From: Zygnema cylindricum
Taxonomy: Eukaryota; Streptophyta; Zygnematophyceae; Zygnematales; Zygnemataceae
Length of the DNA stretch: 64,000 nucleotides
Reading direction: 5' to 3'
Assembly: GCA_037447655.1 (NCBI GenBank)
Contig: JBBHKE010000195.1
Coordinates: forward strand, 82,204 to 146,203
Positions 24,419-45,359 of the stretch are shown piece by piece. Under the pieces are notes generated by a model. That model worked only from the letters and a program-made list of their open reading frames with translations, was not told where the DNA came from and ran no database searches. The position numbers and the translations under genes are program-made. Each line of letters opens with the position of its first letter. Within the stretch, counting starts at the first letter, position 1.

Positions 24419-26116
24419 AGTTTATCTTGGGGTAGTCTAGTCTACGTTTTTTCATTTTGTCGGCGGTCTAAGTCTGTTGTTGTTTTGTTTTGGTTCTTTA
24501 CTCTTGTTAGTATTACTCTACATCGTTTCAGTTTTTAGGAGTAGATTATTTTTTTGTGACTCTTGTAGTCTCTAAATGTTTTTTTTTTTTTAGTTTTCCA
24601 CTTTTTTTACTCAAATGGTTTTACTGTCACAATTTTGCAATAAAGACTGAAATATGTTTTGTTCCTTGGTCCTTAGATTGCAAATCGCGATTGGAGGAAG
24701 AATGTCTAAAAAAAAAGATGGCAACGTATGAAGCCGAGCAAGTTTTGACAAATAATTGTCTCGGCAGTCAGAGAAAAAAGGTACTTGCACGACATGTGTA
24801 CTATATTGTACATCTCTACAAGATTCATGATCTGGATAAGCTATTCGCTCGGCTTCAGCTAACATGGAGGTTTTGCCTAAGGCCGGACTTCCATTTGCAA
24901 AAAAATAGGGTTGTTTACTGTGGGCCGTACTGTTGTGTACAAGTCAGTACAACATTATTTTTTTTTTTGCAAAAAAAACATCTTTAAGGAACAATCTCCA
25001 AGGTTGTAGGCCTAAAAAATGACCGTCAGATGCATTGCACTTTTAATCCGAAAAGCCACGTGGCTAACCCTACAGTGTGTGGCGCTTTGGACACAATGAA
25101 CGTGGAAAAATGGGCCACGTGGAAAAGAATTAAAAAGAGTTCCACAATGAGCGTGCGTTTTTGTGAGTACACGTGGCATGGGCCATGTGCCTTCCGCTAG
25201 GGTGGCTGCGAATCAGCCGAATTTATCCCGTCACGATCCCACCATAGAAAGTTTTCTGCCGCCTTTTTGTCGTTACGTTTTGAAATTTTATATAGTGCAT
25301 TATATTGTACGGGTCATTAATTAATATGAGACACTTAATACATATTCCATTGGCATTCCATCAAACAAAAATTGAGGTTGTTTACAGAAATCCGGACCTA
25401 TCCATATTATACCGTACCTATTATTTTGTTTATATACGCGAACAACATTACAGAAGAATCTCGCCAATATTCTCCAAAGGTCTGGGAGGTAACAATGACC
25501 GTTGGATGTTTTTTCGTGAAGCATTCGTTTCGAAAGTTTTTGTAAATGGTGATGTACCTCAAAGAAGTAGGAGGTACATCACGATTTACAGGAAAATATT
25601 AGCTGCGACACGTTGGATAATGAATGTACGTGTCAGAACGGCAACCAACGGAAATCAAAAAATTTTGCACATGATATATGCATTCAAAAATTCGAAGGAA
25701 ATCACGAAAGTGATCTCGTAACGAGCTTTCGTTGCGCTATTTTTGTTACCGGCCATTTGTCACACTATTTGTGGAAGCGCTCATTCGTCATGCGAAAAAA
25801 CAGAAACCCTAAAAATAATGAGCTGGCATCTGACAAGCGTTTGAAAAGAGTACAAATTTTGTGTGGTACGATGCCCTGGTCCGCATGTACATGGTACGCA
25901 AATGACAATTTCGAGTTGAAGTTGGTTGGTGAAAAAAATATTTGACGATTTTCAATATACGATCTTATCTTACGTGGTACCACTCATTTTTGAGCACCTG
26001 AATTACAGAATCTGCGCGAAAGAATATCTTTCAATGTGTAGCATTCTGTAATGTTGTTTGTACGATTACAGAATTTCTGATGGATCGCTACCCTTAATTA
26101 TTATCAATTACATATG
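24419..26116. other. Gene-free repeat-derived stretch (contains dispersed repeat B, copy 2)
   Basis: About 24903-25305 is the inverted copy of 785-1190. The rest is AT-rich and GTAC-rich with T and A homopolymers. Longer reading frames at 25305-25721 and 25613-25945 match no family and overlap repeat sequence, so I do not call them genes. Confidence 0.5.
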
Positions 26117-26432
26117 GGAATTGATCATGACACTGACTCTTTTGGTTGCGCACAGTCACTTACGTCATTTTGTCAAAATTTGTACGTTTGAAGTACATAT
26201 TGGTACAAATAAAGTACCGTTGAGTACAAATTTGACGGTCAATCGGTTGGACAACTTTGACTTTCCAAAAAATTGTTTCAACCGCTTAAAATTTTGCAGC
26301 GCTTGCACCATCATAATAAAATTGGCAATTCACACGGCCGGCGAACATTTACGGTAACAAAACTGCGGCAACCACATGTAAATAAAAGTGTTGCATACTG
26401 TCACTTTTTGTCTTTACGTGAGCTCCACGGTG
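26117..26432 (+). repeat. Left arm of long inverted repeat
   Basis: This ~316-bp arm, from GGAATTGATCATGAC to ACGTGAGCTCCACGG, is the reverse complement of 30703-31022 with visible scattered substitutions. Part of it occurs a third time at 34083-34190. Long terminal inverted repeats of this size are typical of Mutator-like elements, but no transposase was recognised between the arms. Confidence 0.85.
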
Positions 26433-27027
26433 AGGGCATTTAGCTGCAAAATTGAAGTTTAATCGTCTAATAAGCGTTACATAAACGCAAATTGAAACGA
26501 AACCTCTTTAAACTGAAATACTATAAGTTTTGTACTAAAATTTTTGTACATAAATATTAAAACGCACGAAACGAAATTTTGTTGTCAATGTAAAAATGTT
26601 GATTCGTAGATAGTGTGGCTCGATTTCGTCACGCGTGACGACGCGCATTTTTTTTAGTTAATTTCAATTGATATTTTACACCGGTTTGTTTTATTATAGT
26701 GTACAAAGTTTATTTCGTTTCGTGCGTTTTAATATTTTCGTACAAGATTTTTAGTACTTTAGTTTAAAGAGGTTTCGTTTCACTTTGCGTCGAAGTTCAA
26801 TGTAACGCTTAGGGTGAACCTCCATTAGGCGAAAAATGGGGTTGTATACTGGAAAAGTTGCATTTCCGTACAAATCCAGCTCATAGCCGTACAGTGTCGT
26901 ACTGCTTTTTTTTTTTCAAACATGATTACTGTTGGCGCGTCAAGATTCTCCAAACTTTTGGGCGATAACATCAACCGTCCGATTATGACTTTTCGAAGCA
27001 AGAGGTCACGTCGTCAAGTGATTAATT

Positions 27028-27047
27028 ACTCTCCTCAGGAGGAGAGT
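27028..27047. repeat. 20-bp palindrome
   Basis: ACTCTCCTC and GAGGAGAGT are exact inverted copies around a 2-base centre. Its style is like the 21750-21788 hairpin (CCTC/GAGG). Function unknown. Confidence 0.7.
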
Positions 27048-28706
27048 AGCCAATCACCGGACGTGTAAAACGTTTACGCGTGGAAAGGTGAAGTACAAGC
27101 CATGCGTCTTCAGACAGGCGGAAATCAAATACGACAAAAACCACAAAAAATGTTTGTAGAAGAATGTGTCGTGTCGCCTCCACCACATTCATCGTCAACC
27201 GGAATTTGTTGTGCCTGCTGTCTCAAAGTTCTGATATGGTTCCAATTTATAAAGTTCCGATATATTTTGCAGGTGAAAGGATTCCAAGGCGTGAAAGACG
27301 TATGCACAAAAGGCGACCGCTTTGATTCACGTCAGAGGCGGACGCAGCAAGGTTTCAAAGTAAAAACGTTAAATCGGAGCCATGGATTCAAAAGGACAGC
27401 TGGTACATCGATGAAACATGAACATTCCAATGTTAAATATGTTTACGTCTATACATCCATTAATTTTTGACAGATATATAAAACCATAGTTCAAAAGTAG
27501 GTGACCGTACGCCCATACAATATGCCTATTGTATAAAAAACATAGAATATGCCCTCAAGACCCATATTGGATTGGCGGCAAAATGAAATAAAATAGGAAC
27601 AGGGTTGAGTTGCACATCGATCGATAGAGAATTAAACGACATGTCTAAATTTTGAAAAAAAATCGGACAAAAAAAAATATTTCTGTAAGTTTTGAGGGAC
27701 TTTTTATTTAAACCGTCCGATTTGGAGGATCAGACGGTCGCTGATCAAAGTAGGCGATTTAAAAAGAACACATGAAAAGCCCATAACACAATTTGCGAAG
27801 GACAATCTGTCATATTAGCGTCTGCAATTTTGAGGGCCACACTAAATAAAGCGTCAAATTGACCAACCAAGCAGTATGGGACGATAAAAAAAAAAAAATA
27901 CCACACTGCCAAAATAATTACCAAAACCTACGGACAAACCCTGTTGGTGGCTGCAAAACAACTTTCTGAAAAAGCTATGAACTGTCCGTACTCTCTCTCG
28001 TCGCACTCTCACCGCTCTCCAACGCGCTCATTTTAACTCCATCGAAATTATTTCGAAAATTTGTTAGGTTGCCCGTAAGCGTTTTTTTTTTTTCCGGGTT
28101 TTTTCTCCCACGGATTTGTTGTTTTGAAAACTTAGTTGCGTGCATACTACACACTTTGTGCGCAAGAAACGTTTCGTGCGTAATTTGTTAAATGAATTTA
28201 CTGTGGAGGTTCAAATGGATTCGCGGATTGGGGGAGTGAACATAGGGATATATTGTTTTGGGACGAACGAAATAGTAATTGAGTGGCTCGGAATACGTTT
28301 GCAAATGGACGGCGGATCGTGAAGCAATCCCATGTGAAATGTACGGAATGTTGAATATGTACGCCGCCGGTACGGAGCGTCTTGTTTAGACAGGTGTACT
28401 TCATTTGCGACACGCTCATTTATTGCAAAGGACGCATGTTCAGTACGGAAAAGATTTTGAAGGTACGGTATAATTTCGGCAAGTGGGTCATGGTACATTT
28501 GGAGGGCGAACGGCCGTCCGCCGATATTTTTCAAGGAATCGCAATTTTGATGACGTGGTATCAAGTGAACCGTACGTATGTGATGTCGGTTCACTACGTG
28601 GTTTCGTCCACAAGTGAATAATCAAAGTTGATACTCAGTACGCGGATTTTATGGAAGCGTCAGTGTAAATATTTTGATTTAACACTGTTTTGTCTTTTTG
28701 TGCATT

Positions 28707-28996
28707 AATTATTAGTGTAGAATTGCATTTTCCGACATACCTTGAATTATTCAGGTATACTCACATTAATTCAAGTAGATGGTAAATTACGTACGGCTGG
28801 TATGCCTCCGTACATTTAGTAGTAAGCCTGAGTGTATATATTGTAGAACTAATTATTAGTGTGGAATTAGATTTTCTGACATACCTTGATTTATTCAGGT
28901 ATACTCACATTAATTTAAGTAGATGGTAAATTACGTACGGCTGGTATGCCTCCGTACATTTAGTAGTAAGCCTGAGTGTATATATTGTAGAACTTA
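28707..28996 (+). repeat. 144-bp tandem duplication
   Basis: Units at 28707-28850 and 28851-28996 both begin AATTATTAGTGT and end TATATTGTAGAACT. They differ by a handful of substitutions (for example GAATTGCATTTTCCG versus GAATTAGATTTTCTG). Each unit carries ATTACGTACGGCTGG and CTCCGTACATTTAG. Non-coding. Confidence 0.9.
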
Positions 28997-29447
28997 GTCA
29001 TTTCAGGACTTAGGAACTTTTTGTACCAAAAACTGTTTATGATCATTTTTGGTAATTTTGTCTGAGTATTGCTCTCAGATCTGATGTCAGAATTATCTGA
29101 AATTCTGTATGTGTGTTCCACTTTATATTTTTAATATTTTTATAGATTTGCAGGCCTATTGTGTTCCTGGTCTGTGTTTTACTTCATTGTGAAGTTGGTC
29201 GGTTTTATCAAAGTTCTGGCAGACTGTTTTTCTGCAACTTTGACTAGATGATGTGATCACTCTGTTTATTATTTTTGTCTGAAACTTTGTAAGTTTATTT
29301 TATAGCCTAGAAAATATTTTTGGTTGTAGTTTCAGCTTGTTTTGTTATTTCTATAGAATTCTGTGTTGATTCAAAGTAGGTTGTTTTTGGGTAGTCTGTG
29401 ATGCTTCCGAGGGTAAATCCATGGCTGAAAATGGCTATGGACAACAA

Positions 29448-29655
29448 GAATGTCATCCTACGCTGTGTCAGTTCGCTAAAAAAATTCGTCCGGCGGCGTG
29501 TGCTATACTTTGATCTAACGTCAAATTCGGACGTTCGTACATGAGTGTGCACGACGCACACACATATAGTATGCCTACGATGCGCGAGTTTTGTGCAAAG
29601 TTTTGTGCGCCTACCAAAGGCCTACCATAAAAAAACTTACATTTGAACTATGTAT
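29448..29655 (+). repeat. Dispersed repeat A, copy 2
   Basis: Direct copy of 319-530 with scattered substitutions; both contain AATGTCATCCTACGC and GCGCGAGTTTTGTGCAAAG. It lies inside the long inverted-repeat unit. Confidence 0.75.
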
Positions 29656-30702
29656 AAAACCGTTGAAACAATGACAAAGCGGCTGGTTGTACGGATACTA
29701 GTTTAGATATTTCGCTTTTGGAATCTTTGACAACGCTTGCCCTCAGAACAAAAATCTATGTGCATCCAATCAATGGAAAGCACGTCCACGATTGACTCCT
29801 TGCTGGCACGAACTGATTGAGAAGTGAACCAAATTTTACTGGCAGTAAAAACATTTTCGTACGATTATTGTCGGCGCTTGATGGAGAAGAGGCCTTAGTC
29901 GATTAAATTTCAATTTTGTGGCTAAAGGTGTGTCCCCATATGCATAAGTAAGGGTTTTTTTCTGTCGTTTTCCTATAAAAATTAGCGTTGTACTGCCTAA
30001 GTTCCAACCGTACGAAGGAATCGCAAATTTGTAGAGTACAATTTGCGTCACCCTCGAACTTAGGATGTACGAAAAATTGTCGTCTTGTGTTTTTTGACCC
30101 ACTTCGACAACAAAAAACGTTATCTTCAACCTTATCTTTAAAACACATGCGCGATGTGTTTTAAAACTAGGGATTTTACATAAACAAATAGGAACACATA
30201 TTCGCACGTGCAGTAATTTTCGAAGTATTTTACATGATTTTCAAAGACAAAGGAAAGTACGGAAGTCGCTATGTTTTGTCCGTTTGCATTTAATACGACA
30301 AAGAAAATTACACAATTTGTTTGGTTTTGTCTGTTTTCGTCCAGCACGGATTTTTTTTTTGCAGGGGTCTAGAAATTCTGATGCCATTTCACGTCGACCG
30401 GACAGAAGATGCAAAGGCAAAGCGCAACTTCTTCAACCGTAAAACGGTACAGGGTGGAAGGCGGTACGTCTACAATGTCACGGTAAGACATGCGACGTCA
30501 CGCAAGCAGTTTGCAAAAAATAACGTCTGACAACACAGATTGTAGACGTTGACAACCGTCACAGGTATTGTCGACGTATACAATCGTCACAAACGTAACT
30601 TACGATACGTTCTTACACTTAGGGACACTTGAAAAACGGGTCCGCCGGATCCGCACTAAAATACAAAGTAAGTTCGCTAAGTTACAAGTACATGGGGACA
30701 TA

Positions 30703-31022
30703 CCGTGGAGCTCACGTAAAGACAAAAAGTGACTGTGTGCAACACTTTTATTTACATGTGGTTGCCGCAGTTTTGTTACCATAAACGTTCGCCGGCCGTG
30801 TGAACTGCTAATTTTATTATGACGGTCGACGTTCGCAAGCGCGGCAAAATATTAAGAGGTTGAAACAATATTTTGAAAGCCAAAGTTGTCCAACCAATTG
30901 ACCGTCAATTTGTACTCAACGGTACTTTATTCGTACTAATATATACTTCAATTGTATAGTTTTTGACAAAATGACGTAAGTGACTGTGCCCAACCAAAAC
31001 AGTCACAGTCATGATCAATTCC
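30703..31022 (-). repeat. Right arm of long inverted repeat
   Basis: Reverse complement of 26117-26432. It starts CCGTGGAGCTCACGTAAAGAC and ends GTCATGATCAATTCC. The two arms bound a 4.9-kb unit. I could not identify a convincing 8-10 bp target duplication outside the arms. Confidence 0.85.
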
Positions 31023-32080
31023 TTCAACTTTATGTGTGTAAATATGTACGACACTCCATGTGTGTATCGGATATTCTTCATCGGATGGTAATGAACAACT
31101 TATGAGCACGCTATAGGTAAATTGCGTAGCCCCAGATTCAAATGTAGTATGATGCTACGTTTTTGTCAAAGTCCGTTTGTGTGATAGGTAGCCATGGCAG
31201 CCTTCTCTCTCTATCTCTAAAACAACATATTCTTGCATAGAAATAAAGTACAGTACATACCATGTAAAAAAGACATTTTACGTATTCAGCATTGCATGAC
31301 ATAAATTTTTTTGATTAACCTGCATAGAACAAGACGTTCGTACATTTTTCAAACTTTAGGCGCGCAAATAGTGTGAAATCCAACGTCTATTTTCGAAATG
31401 TACGTACATTTTAAAAAAAGTAACGTAAATGTTCCGTGTATTTTCTGTTCAGTTTAACGGACAAAAAATACCAATATCTGCGACGTGTGTTTTCATTAAA
31501 TTCCGTACATTACCGTAAAAAAACGTACAATTTACGCTAAACGCTATACCTTTTACGTAGATTCTACGTTCAATTTACCAGACAGAAAATACATCGCGTT
31601 TTTTTCTGATTCATTCAAAAGTCACGAACTATACGTTTTAATCGGAAAAAAGGAAAAAATCGCACGATTTGAACAACTATAGCGTGGTTCACACTTGAAA
31701 AATGGGAAAACGGTATGGTATGAAAACGGTACTTTTTTTTGTCCGCCGTGAACTAGCACGTGACGCTAGCCTACGTCAACTAGCGTGTCGTGATACGAGC
31801 CCACTTGCCCGTACGAAAAAGGAAACGCCTTGCGGACATGATATGTACGAATCCTTCCAAACCAAAATGTACTGCCACGCAAGCGTTTCTACAGACCGAA
31901 AATAACCGCGAAGGAACTTTTTTTTCCTTTTTTTTTTTTTTTAGCTTCGATATATTGACGATACGATATATTGGCGATATATCGTCAATATTTCGCGATA
32001 ATTTGAAATTCGATATATCGAAGCGATATATCGATTATCAGGTACCTAAAATTCGATGTTTATCGAATATTGGCAAACGA
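31023..32080. other. Gene-free stretch
   Basis: AT-rich, GTAC-rich sequence with no recognised coding signal. From about 31950 it turns into degenerate ATATCG/CGATAT words that belong to a hAT-type element end. Confidence 0.5.
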
Positions 32081-32099
32081 TCCTCGATACCCAACACTA
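32081..32099. mobile_element. Right end of an older hAT-type element (fragment)
   Basis: The words TCCTCGATACCCAACACTA match the terminal inverted repeat style of the neighbouring element (TTACCGATACACAACACTA). The preceding ~130 bp is rich in ATATCGATA words, like its subterminal region. The left end was not found, so it is a fragment or was overrun by later insertions. Confidence 0.5.
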
Positions 32100-32108
32100 C
32101 AAATTTAG

Positions 32109-33481
32109 TAGTGTTGTGTATCGGTAAAAAACTTATCGCGATAACACCGATACCGATAGTTATCGGTTATCGAACAGTCAGAGATTCCGATATATCAGTC
32201 TGGGACCAACAAATTCCATATCGGCGATAACTTAAAAAATATATAGTATGCATACAATAGTACTTTATAACATACTGTATTATTTTATTGATTTTATATA
32301 GCGTGGCATGCCATGTATAAAAATATGTTTCGTTACCGCTTAACTGCAATTTATTACGGATAGCGCAGCATATAAACGTTGGCCGGTTAACTGAACAAAA
32401 CTTTTACGGCGACGTATGTAATTTTACTAAAAAACTGGTGAACATGGAACTGGAAAAGGACGGCGGACACAAAAGTACAACGGACGCAAAATAACATTCT
32501 GCGCGCCGCCGGAATCGAACGGACGACTTGGAATGAGAAAACACGAGCGGACGTGCCAGCGTGAGCGCCGGCATCCCGGAATGGCTCTTTTGGCAGCTTA
32601 TGCCAAAATAGTCGACAGATTGACACGTGGCATTTCCCAATGGATCTCAGGAATAAAAGGACAAAGCCATGGCGTCGGATGTGAAAGGTACATCGTTTTT
32701 ACTGGATCCGTATCAAAACCGTACAGATATCATGGCGGTCTCGTCATTGGAGCGCGAATCTGGTTCTCTTCCTGTCAACCAGCCGGTACTTCTATCTCCC
32801 TTTCCCTCCCTCCCTCCCTCCCTCCCTCCCTCCCTCCCTCCCTCTCTCCCTTTCATCTTCATCAATTATAGATATTTTGAATATTTTATAGAGAGGGAGA
32901 GGGAGAGGGAAAGGGAGAGAGAGGAGAGGGAGGTGAGAAGTGAAGTTTGTTTTATGACTGGAGGGTGAGAGGGAAGCTATTGCCAAGTATGCCGTGACGG
33001 TCGGTGCCTTGGCCGCCCTCACAAGTACCCTCCTCGGATCCCTCCTTCCCCAAGTACCATTTTCTATTGTGTGCTAGTTTAGGAAAATGTTGCACCTTAT
33101 TTAGTGTGGTTTAAATTGTACAAGGAAGCATTAGTCAGAGCCGAAAATATATATATACATATATATAATATATAATATTATATATGATATATATATAATA
33201 TATATTATATTATATATATATATAATATATATAATAGTGTACACGTCCGGGGAATAAGACTTACAGTTGAGAGTATATGCCGTACAATTATCTGTACGGT
33301 CCGTACAGTTATCGCCGATAGTTATCGTTATCGGCATTATCGCCGATAAGTACCCGATATTATCGGCTACTTATTGGCGATAAGACCGATGTCGATATAT
33401 CGTACCAATATATCGATTATCAGATACCCGAAAAAAAGCCCATATCGGTTATCGGCAAATCCTTACCGATACACAACACTA
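32109..33481. mobile_element. hAT-type non-autonomous DNA transposon
   Basis: Termini TAGTGTTGTGTATCGGTAA (32109-32127) and TTACCGATACACAACACTA (33463-33481) are perfect inverted repeats. The 1373-bp unit is flanked by an identical 8-bp duplication AAATTTAG (32101-32108 and 33482-33489). An 8-bp duplication and TAGTGTTG-type ends are hallmarks of hAT elements. Subterminal regions are dense in TATCG/CGATA words. There is no transposase: the interior holds a TCCC tract (32801-32846), a GAGAGG tract (32890-32935) and an AT tract, so it is non-autonomous. Confidence 0.88.
33144..33240. repeat. AT dinucleotide-rich tract
   Basis: Nearly pure A/T (ATATATATA, TATAATATATAA units) inside the hAT element. 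It generates meaningless Ile/Tyr-rich frames. Confidence 0.9.
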
Positions 33482-33501
33482 AAATTTAGACTCAACGGTA
33501 C

Positions 33502-34082
33502 ACCGTCGATCGTATTTAGCGTGTAGAAATTATTAGTGTGTAGAATAATTTAGTGTCATGTACACTAATTTTGACTTAGAAATTTTTTGAAAAAAAAGTT
33601 ATACACTAATTTTTCAAGAACGCCAATATGGGTACAGCTGATTTGTCGAGAGGATATTCACAGTAATATAGGTAAAAGTACAAATTCTGACAATTCGTAC
33701 ACTGTCGCATACTTTAACTCTAATTAATTCCTAACTCTAATTTCGGTTTTTTAGGGGTGTAGGCAATACCCGACAAATAAATGTACACTAAAACAGGTAT
33801 AGGTATGAAATATTTTAATTCACAGGGCAGTTTTTCGTGTGATAGAAGATATTTTTAAAAACATCTGTACTTGTATAATTCAAAAGTACATTTTTATACG
33901 AACCGACACGTTCCGTACTCCACACTAATAAAAATATACATAAATTAAAATGGTGCACACTAATTGTTCATCTCGTAATTAGCGTACAGGAAAAATTAGT
34001 ATCGTTTACCCTATTTTAGGTAAAACCCTCAAAATTTAGGGGCGCCGAATTAGTGTTCAACACGCTAAATACGATCGACGGT
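33502..34082. mobile_element. 581-bp MITE inserted at a GTAC site
   Basis: Perfect 23-bp terminal inverted repeats, starting ACCGTCGATCGTATTTAGCG at 33502 with the inverted copy ending at 34082, are flanked on both sides by GTAC (33498-33501 and 34083-34086). Removing the unit joins ACTCAACG and GTACTTTATT, the uninterrupted order seen inside the inverted-repeat arm near 30920. Because GTAC is a palindrome, the duplication can equally be TA with repeats one base longer, which would fit a Tc1/mariner MITE. No ORF of note inside. Confidence 0.85.
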
Positions 34083-34190
34083 GTACTTTATTTGTACCAA
34101 TATGTACTTCAAACGTATAATTTTTGACAAAGTGACGTAAGTGACTGTGCGCAACCAAAACGGTCACTGTCCCGCTGGTACAAATTTTAC
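34083..34190 (-). repeat. Third, partial copy of the long inverted-repeat arm
   Basis: GTACTTTATTTGTACCAATATGTAC to CAAAACGGTCACTGTC matches the outer part of the arms at 26117-26240 (inverted) and 30920-31010 (direct). It is split on its left by the MITE at 33502-34082. Confidence 0.75.
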
Positions 34191-34991
34191 CTCCGCCGGT
34201 ACAGATATTGCGTTCAGACTTTGTCTTCGAAGATTCTATCAAGATTTTCAGCATCGAATATTTGCTTACGTGGCACCAATCAGAATGAGCCACGCTAATA
34301 AAAAGCGGTTTACTGACGTGACCTAATGGAAGACAGATACGGCAATCAGTAAACGTATCCGTACATTTATTAAAACCGCTAATGAAAGTCCGGCCTAATA
34401 AAAAATCGTGAGAGGCCACAAAAAGACAAAATCATAACTATTCCCGTAACCAGAAGCGTAGGCGGGGCATTTTGTCGTATATTACAGTTCGGTACATTGT
34501 TAAAGATCCCGGAGTCTCTCCCTATGGAGAGAAATCGAATCCAACAAAATCTATTCGATTTTATTGTACTATTCGATTTGATGGTCAATACGACAGACAC
34601 AAATGTCTTTTTGTCTTTTTGTGCCATAATCCAGTGGTAGGCAATGTACCTTATTTTTTCGAGAAGATTGCAGCGAATTTTTTGGCCAATGACAGACGAG
34701 GACGAGATTGACGTCAGCCGTCAAAGATCTTCATAGTGGACACAGAAGGCTTTAGTACGGACCGCATTAAAATCGTGACGTCACCAATGGTTGCCAGCCG
34801 GTTTTTCACGTACGGAGATCGCGTCGATGAGCAGAAAAAGATGTGACGTGGCAGCATGAAGTATGGACACGTGATCTCACTGCAGCGTGCTCACGGATGA
34901 CGTTGTTACTGAAATCGCCTAACCGCAAGTGTCTCATGGAAAGCACCCTCGTTGTGACTTTTGAGCCTTGTCCTTTGTCCTGTTCGACAAG

Positions 34992-34998
34992 TATAAAT
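34992..34998 (+). promoter_or_regulatory. Putative TATA box of the subtilase gene
   Basis: TATAAAT lies 60 bp upstream of the chosen ATG at 35052, a normal distance for a short 5' leader. It argues against the longer reading frame that would start at 34968, upstream of this element. Confidence 0.55.
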
Positions 34999-35051
34999 TC
35001 CTTGCAATTCATCTCACAGTAGCGAAGACCGGCGCGACTGTGTCCGTCAAA

Positions 35052-43571
<8,520 letters not shown>

Positions 43572-45359
43572 GTAGAGCACTCAGGAAGGTTTCACTAGTG
43601 CTCTATAAACGTCAAAGCTCATGGATGAAGCATATAAATAATAATGACGTGGTTGCTTATAATTCTACGCTTTAGGACAATAGTTAAAATATAGTGCTAG
43701 TAAACAAATTAAGAAAAATGCTCATTTTATGTGCAAATTTTGTGTGTACACATGCACACCCCGAATTTTGTACGAAAACGATGTCGTTGACCTCCGAATT
43801 TTGACTTAATATTACGTCCCTATGCTCGCAAACGGGCGGCAAGGTATTTTAAACAAATACCTTGTGGAACCTATTATCATAAAAATTGTTTTAATAGCCC
43901 TACTGCAATCATTGAATTGTTGCAAATACATCTTTCTGATTGTTCATTCATATTTCTAAGTTTCATGTTTTAAGCGTAGACGACATTTATCAAAAGTTTG
44001 AGTACATTTGGCAACCTTAGATTGTGTACATCGTCATTAAAAAATCTGTGCTAACACGTACGGTCAAGAAGTATTGTACTTTTGGAAATTCGTCATTATA
44101 TTTGTAAGTTCGTCATTATAGTTGTAACTGAGCTCTACTGGCCATCAAAATCCTTTTTAGAAAGCGCTATGATCCTCAAAATCAGGCTTATCCCCGTTAC
44201 AGCACTTTTTGATCAAAAGTGAATGCTGTACAACAAAATGCAATTAACCTGAAACATAGAAAAGCGGAAATATAATTATTGTGATATCAAGAAGACGAGC
44301 GGACCATCGATTTTGTTTAGTGCGGGATACTGGGATAACACAACATACACAACAAATTGGTTTCAGAAGAAACACCTGAGCATTCTAAGTCAAATAACAT
44401 CCTCATTTTGAACAAATAAAGCTAGAGCAAAATTATGTACTAACTGAAGGCTCGAGCTAAACGGCAAAATTAGCATACGAATCATACACTTTTGCATTGC
44501 ATGTATTAGTCCACTAGCTGAGTTTACTCCCGCGATGCTGTTGCATACGATACACAAATGGAATGCTTTATGTTTAAATGGTAAATCACGTAACATAATG
44601 TCCACTAAAACCGACAGCTGCTGTTGGCTATGTCTCCGACAAATGGATAACTGGCAACCTGGACACAAGTGGATCTGACAAGCTAAGCTCCTTGTGACTC
44701 ATTGGATTGTGACCGACTCCTTGCTATCATGAACCTACGGATTTATAGTTTATCGTCTTCCCCTCCCTAACTACGCAACAGCACTACTCCTCGCTACCAT
44801 GAACCTATGGATCTACAGTTTGTCGTCTTCCCCTCTCTAACTACGCGACAGCACTACTCCTCGCTACCATGAACCTACGGATCTCGCTACCATGAACCTA
44901 CGGATCTGGCCTGCGGCCGCTGCCGACCGTAGCACATTGGCGAACCCATAGGTGCGATCCTGCTATGTCAGTACCAGCCCCCCCCCCCCCCCCCCCCCCT
45001 TGAAACGCCAGACTCCCCATCCCTCCATATAGCGAGTTCCAAACATGATACGCAGAAACAAGCACACACACCACACACACAGTCACTAGAAAAAAAAAAA
45101 AAAAAAAAAAAAACACCAAACAAACAATCGAACATTTCTTTTCCCTCTCCCCCTCTCCCCCTCCCCTACCCAAAACCGATATTAGAACCCTCTCCCTCTT
45201 TCCCCCCCCTCCCCCTCCCCCCCTCTTTTCCGGCATCAATCTTTATGTCATATTCTGGCCCACTACCAATTTCCCCATCCCACATGGTTCCTTTTCCACT
45301 CCCACCTTTTCTCTTCCTCTCACCCTCCCAATTCCCATGGCTTCTTTGACTTATTGACC
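43572..45359. other. Gene-free stretch with simple repeats
   Basis: No recognised gene. Near 44727-44900 a ~71-bp unit beginning CATGAACCTACGGATCT is repeated about three times. A poly-C run occupies about 44978-44999 and a poly-A run about 45089-45113; both are likely places for sequencing error. C/T-rich sequence follows to 45340. Confidence 0.55.

Larger units (their letters stand above)
26433..30702. other. Interior of the inverted-repeat unit, no recognised gene
   Basis: The 4.3 kb between the arms contains repeat A copy 2 (29448-29655), a 144-bp tandem duplication and a small palindrome. Reading frames such as 28382-28621 and 28211-28594 overlap on opposite strands and show no transposase or other motif. 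I see no gene. Confidence 0.5.

Noticed and set aside
28211-28621. Overlapping opposite-strand frames as a transposase for the inverted-repeat unit
   Set aside because: No DDE or zinc motif, and both strands are equally open; no evidence of coding.
34968-35051. 28-codon N-terminal extension of the subtilase
   Set aside because: It would start upstream of the TATA-like element, and starting there would bury the hydrophobic signal peptide that begins at 35052.
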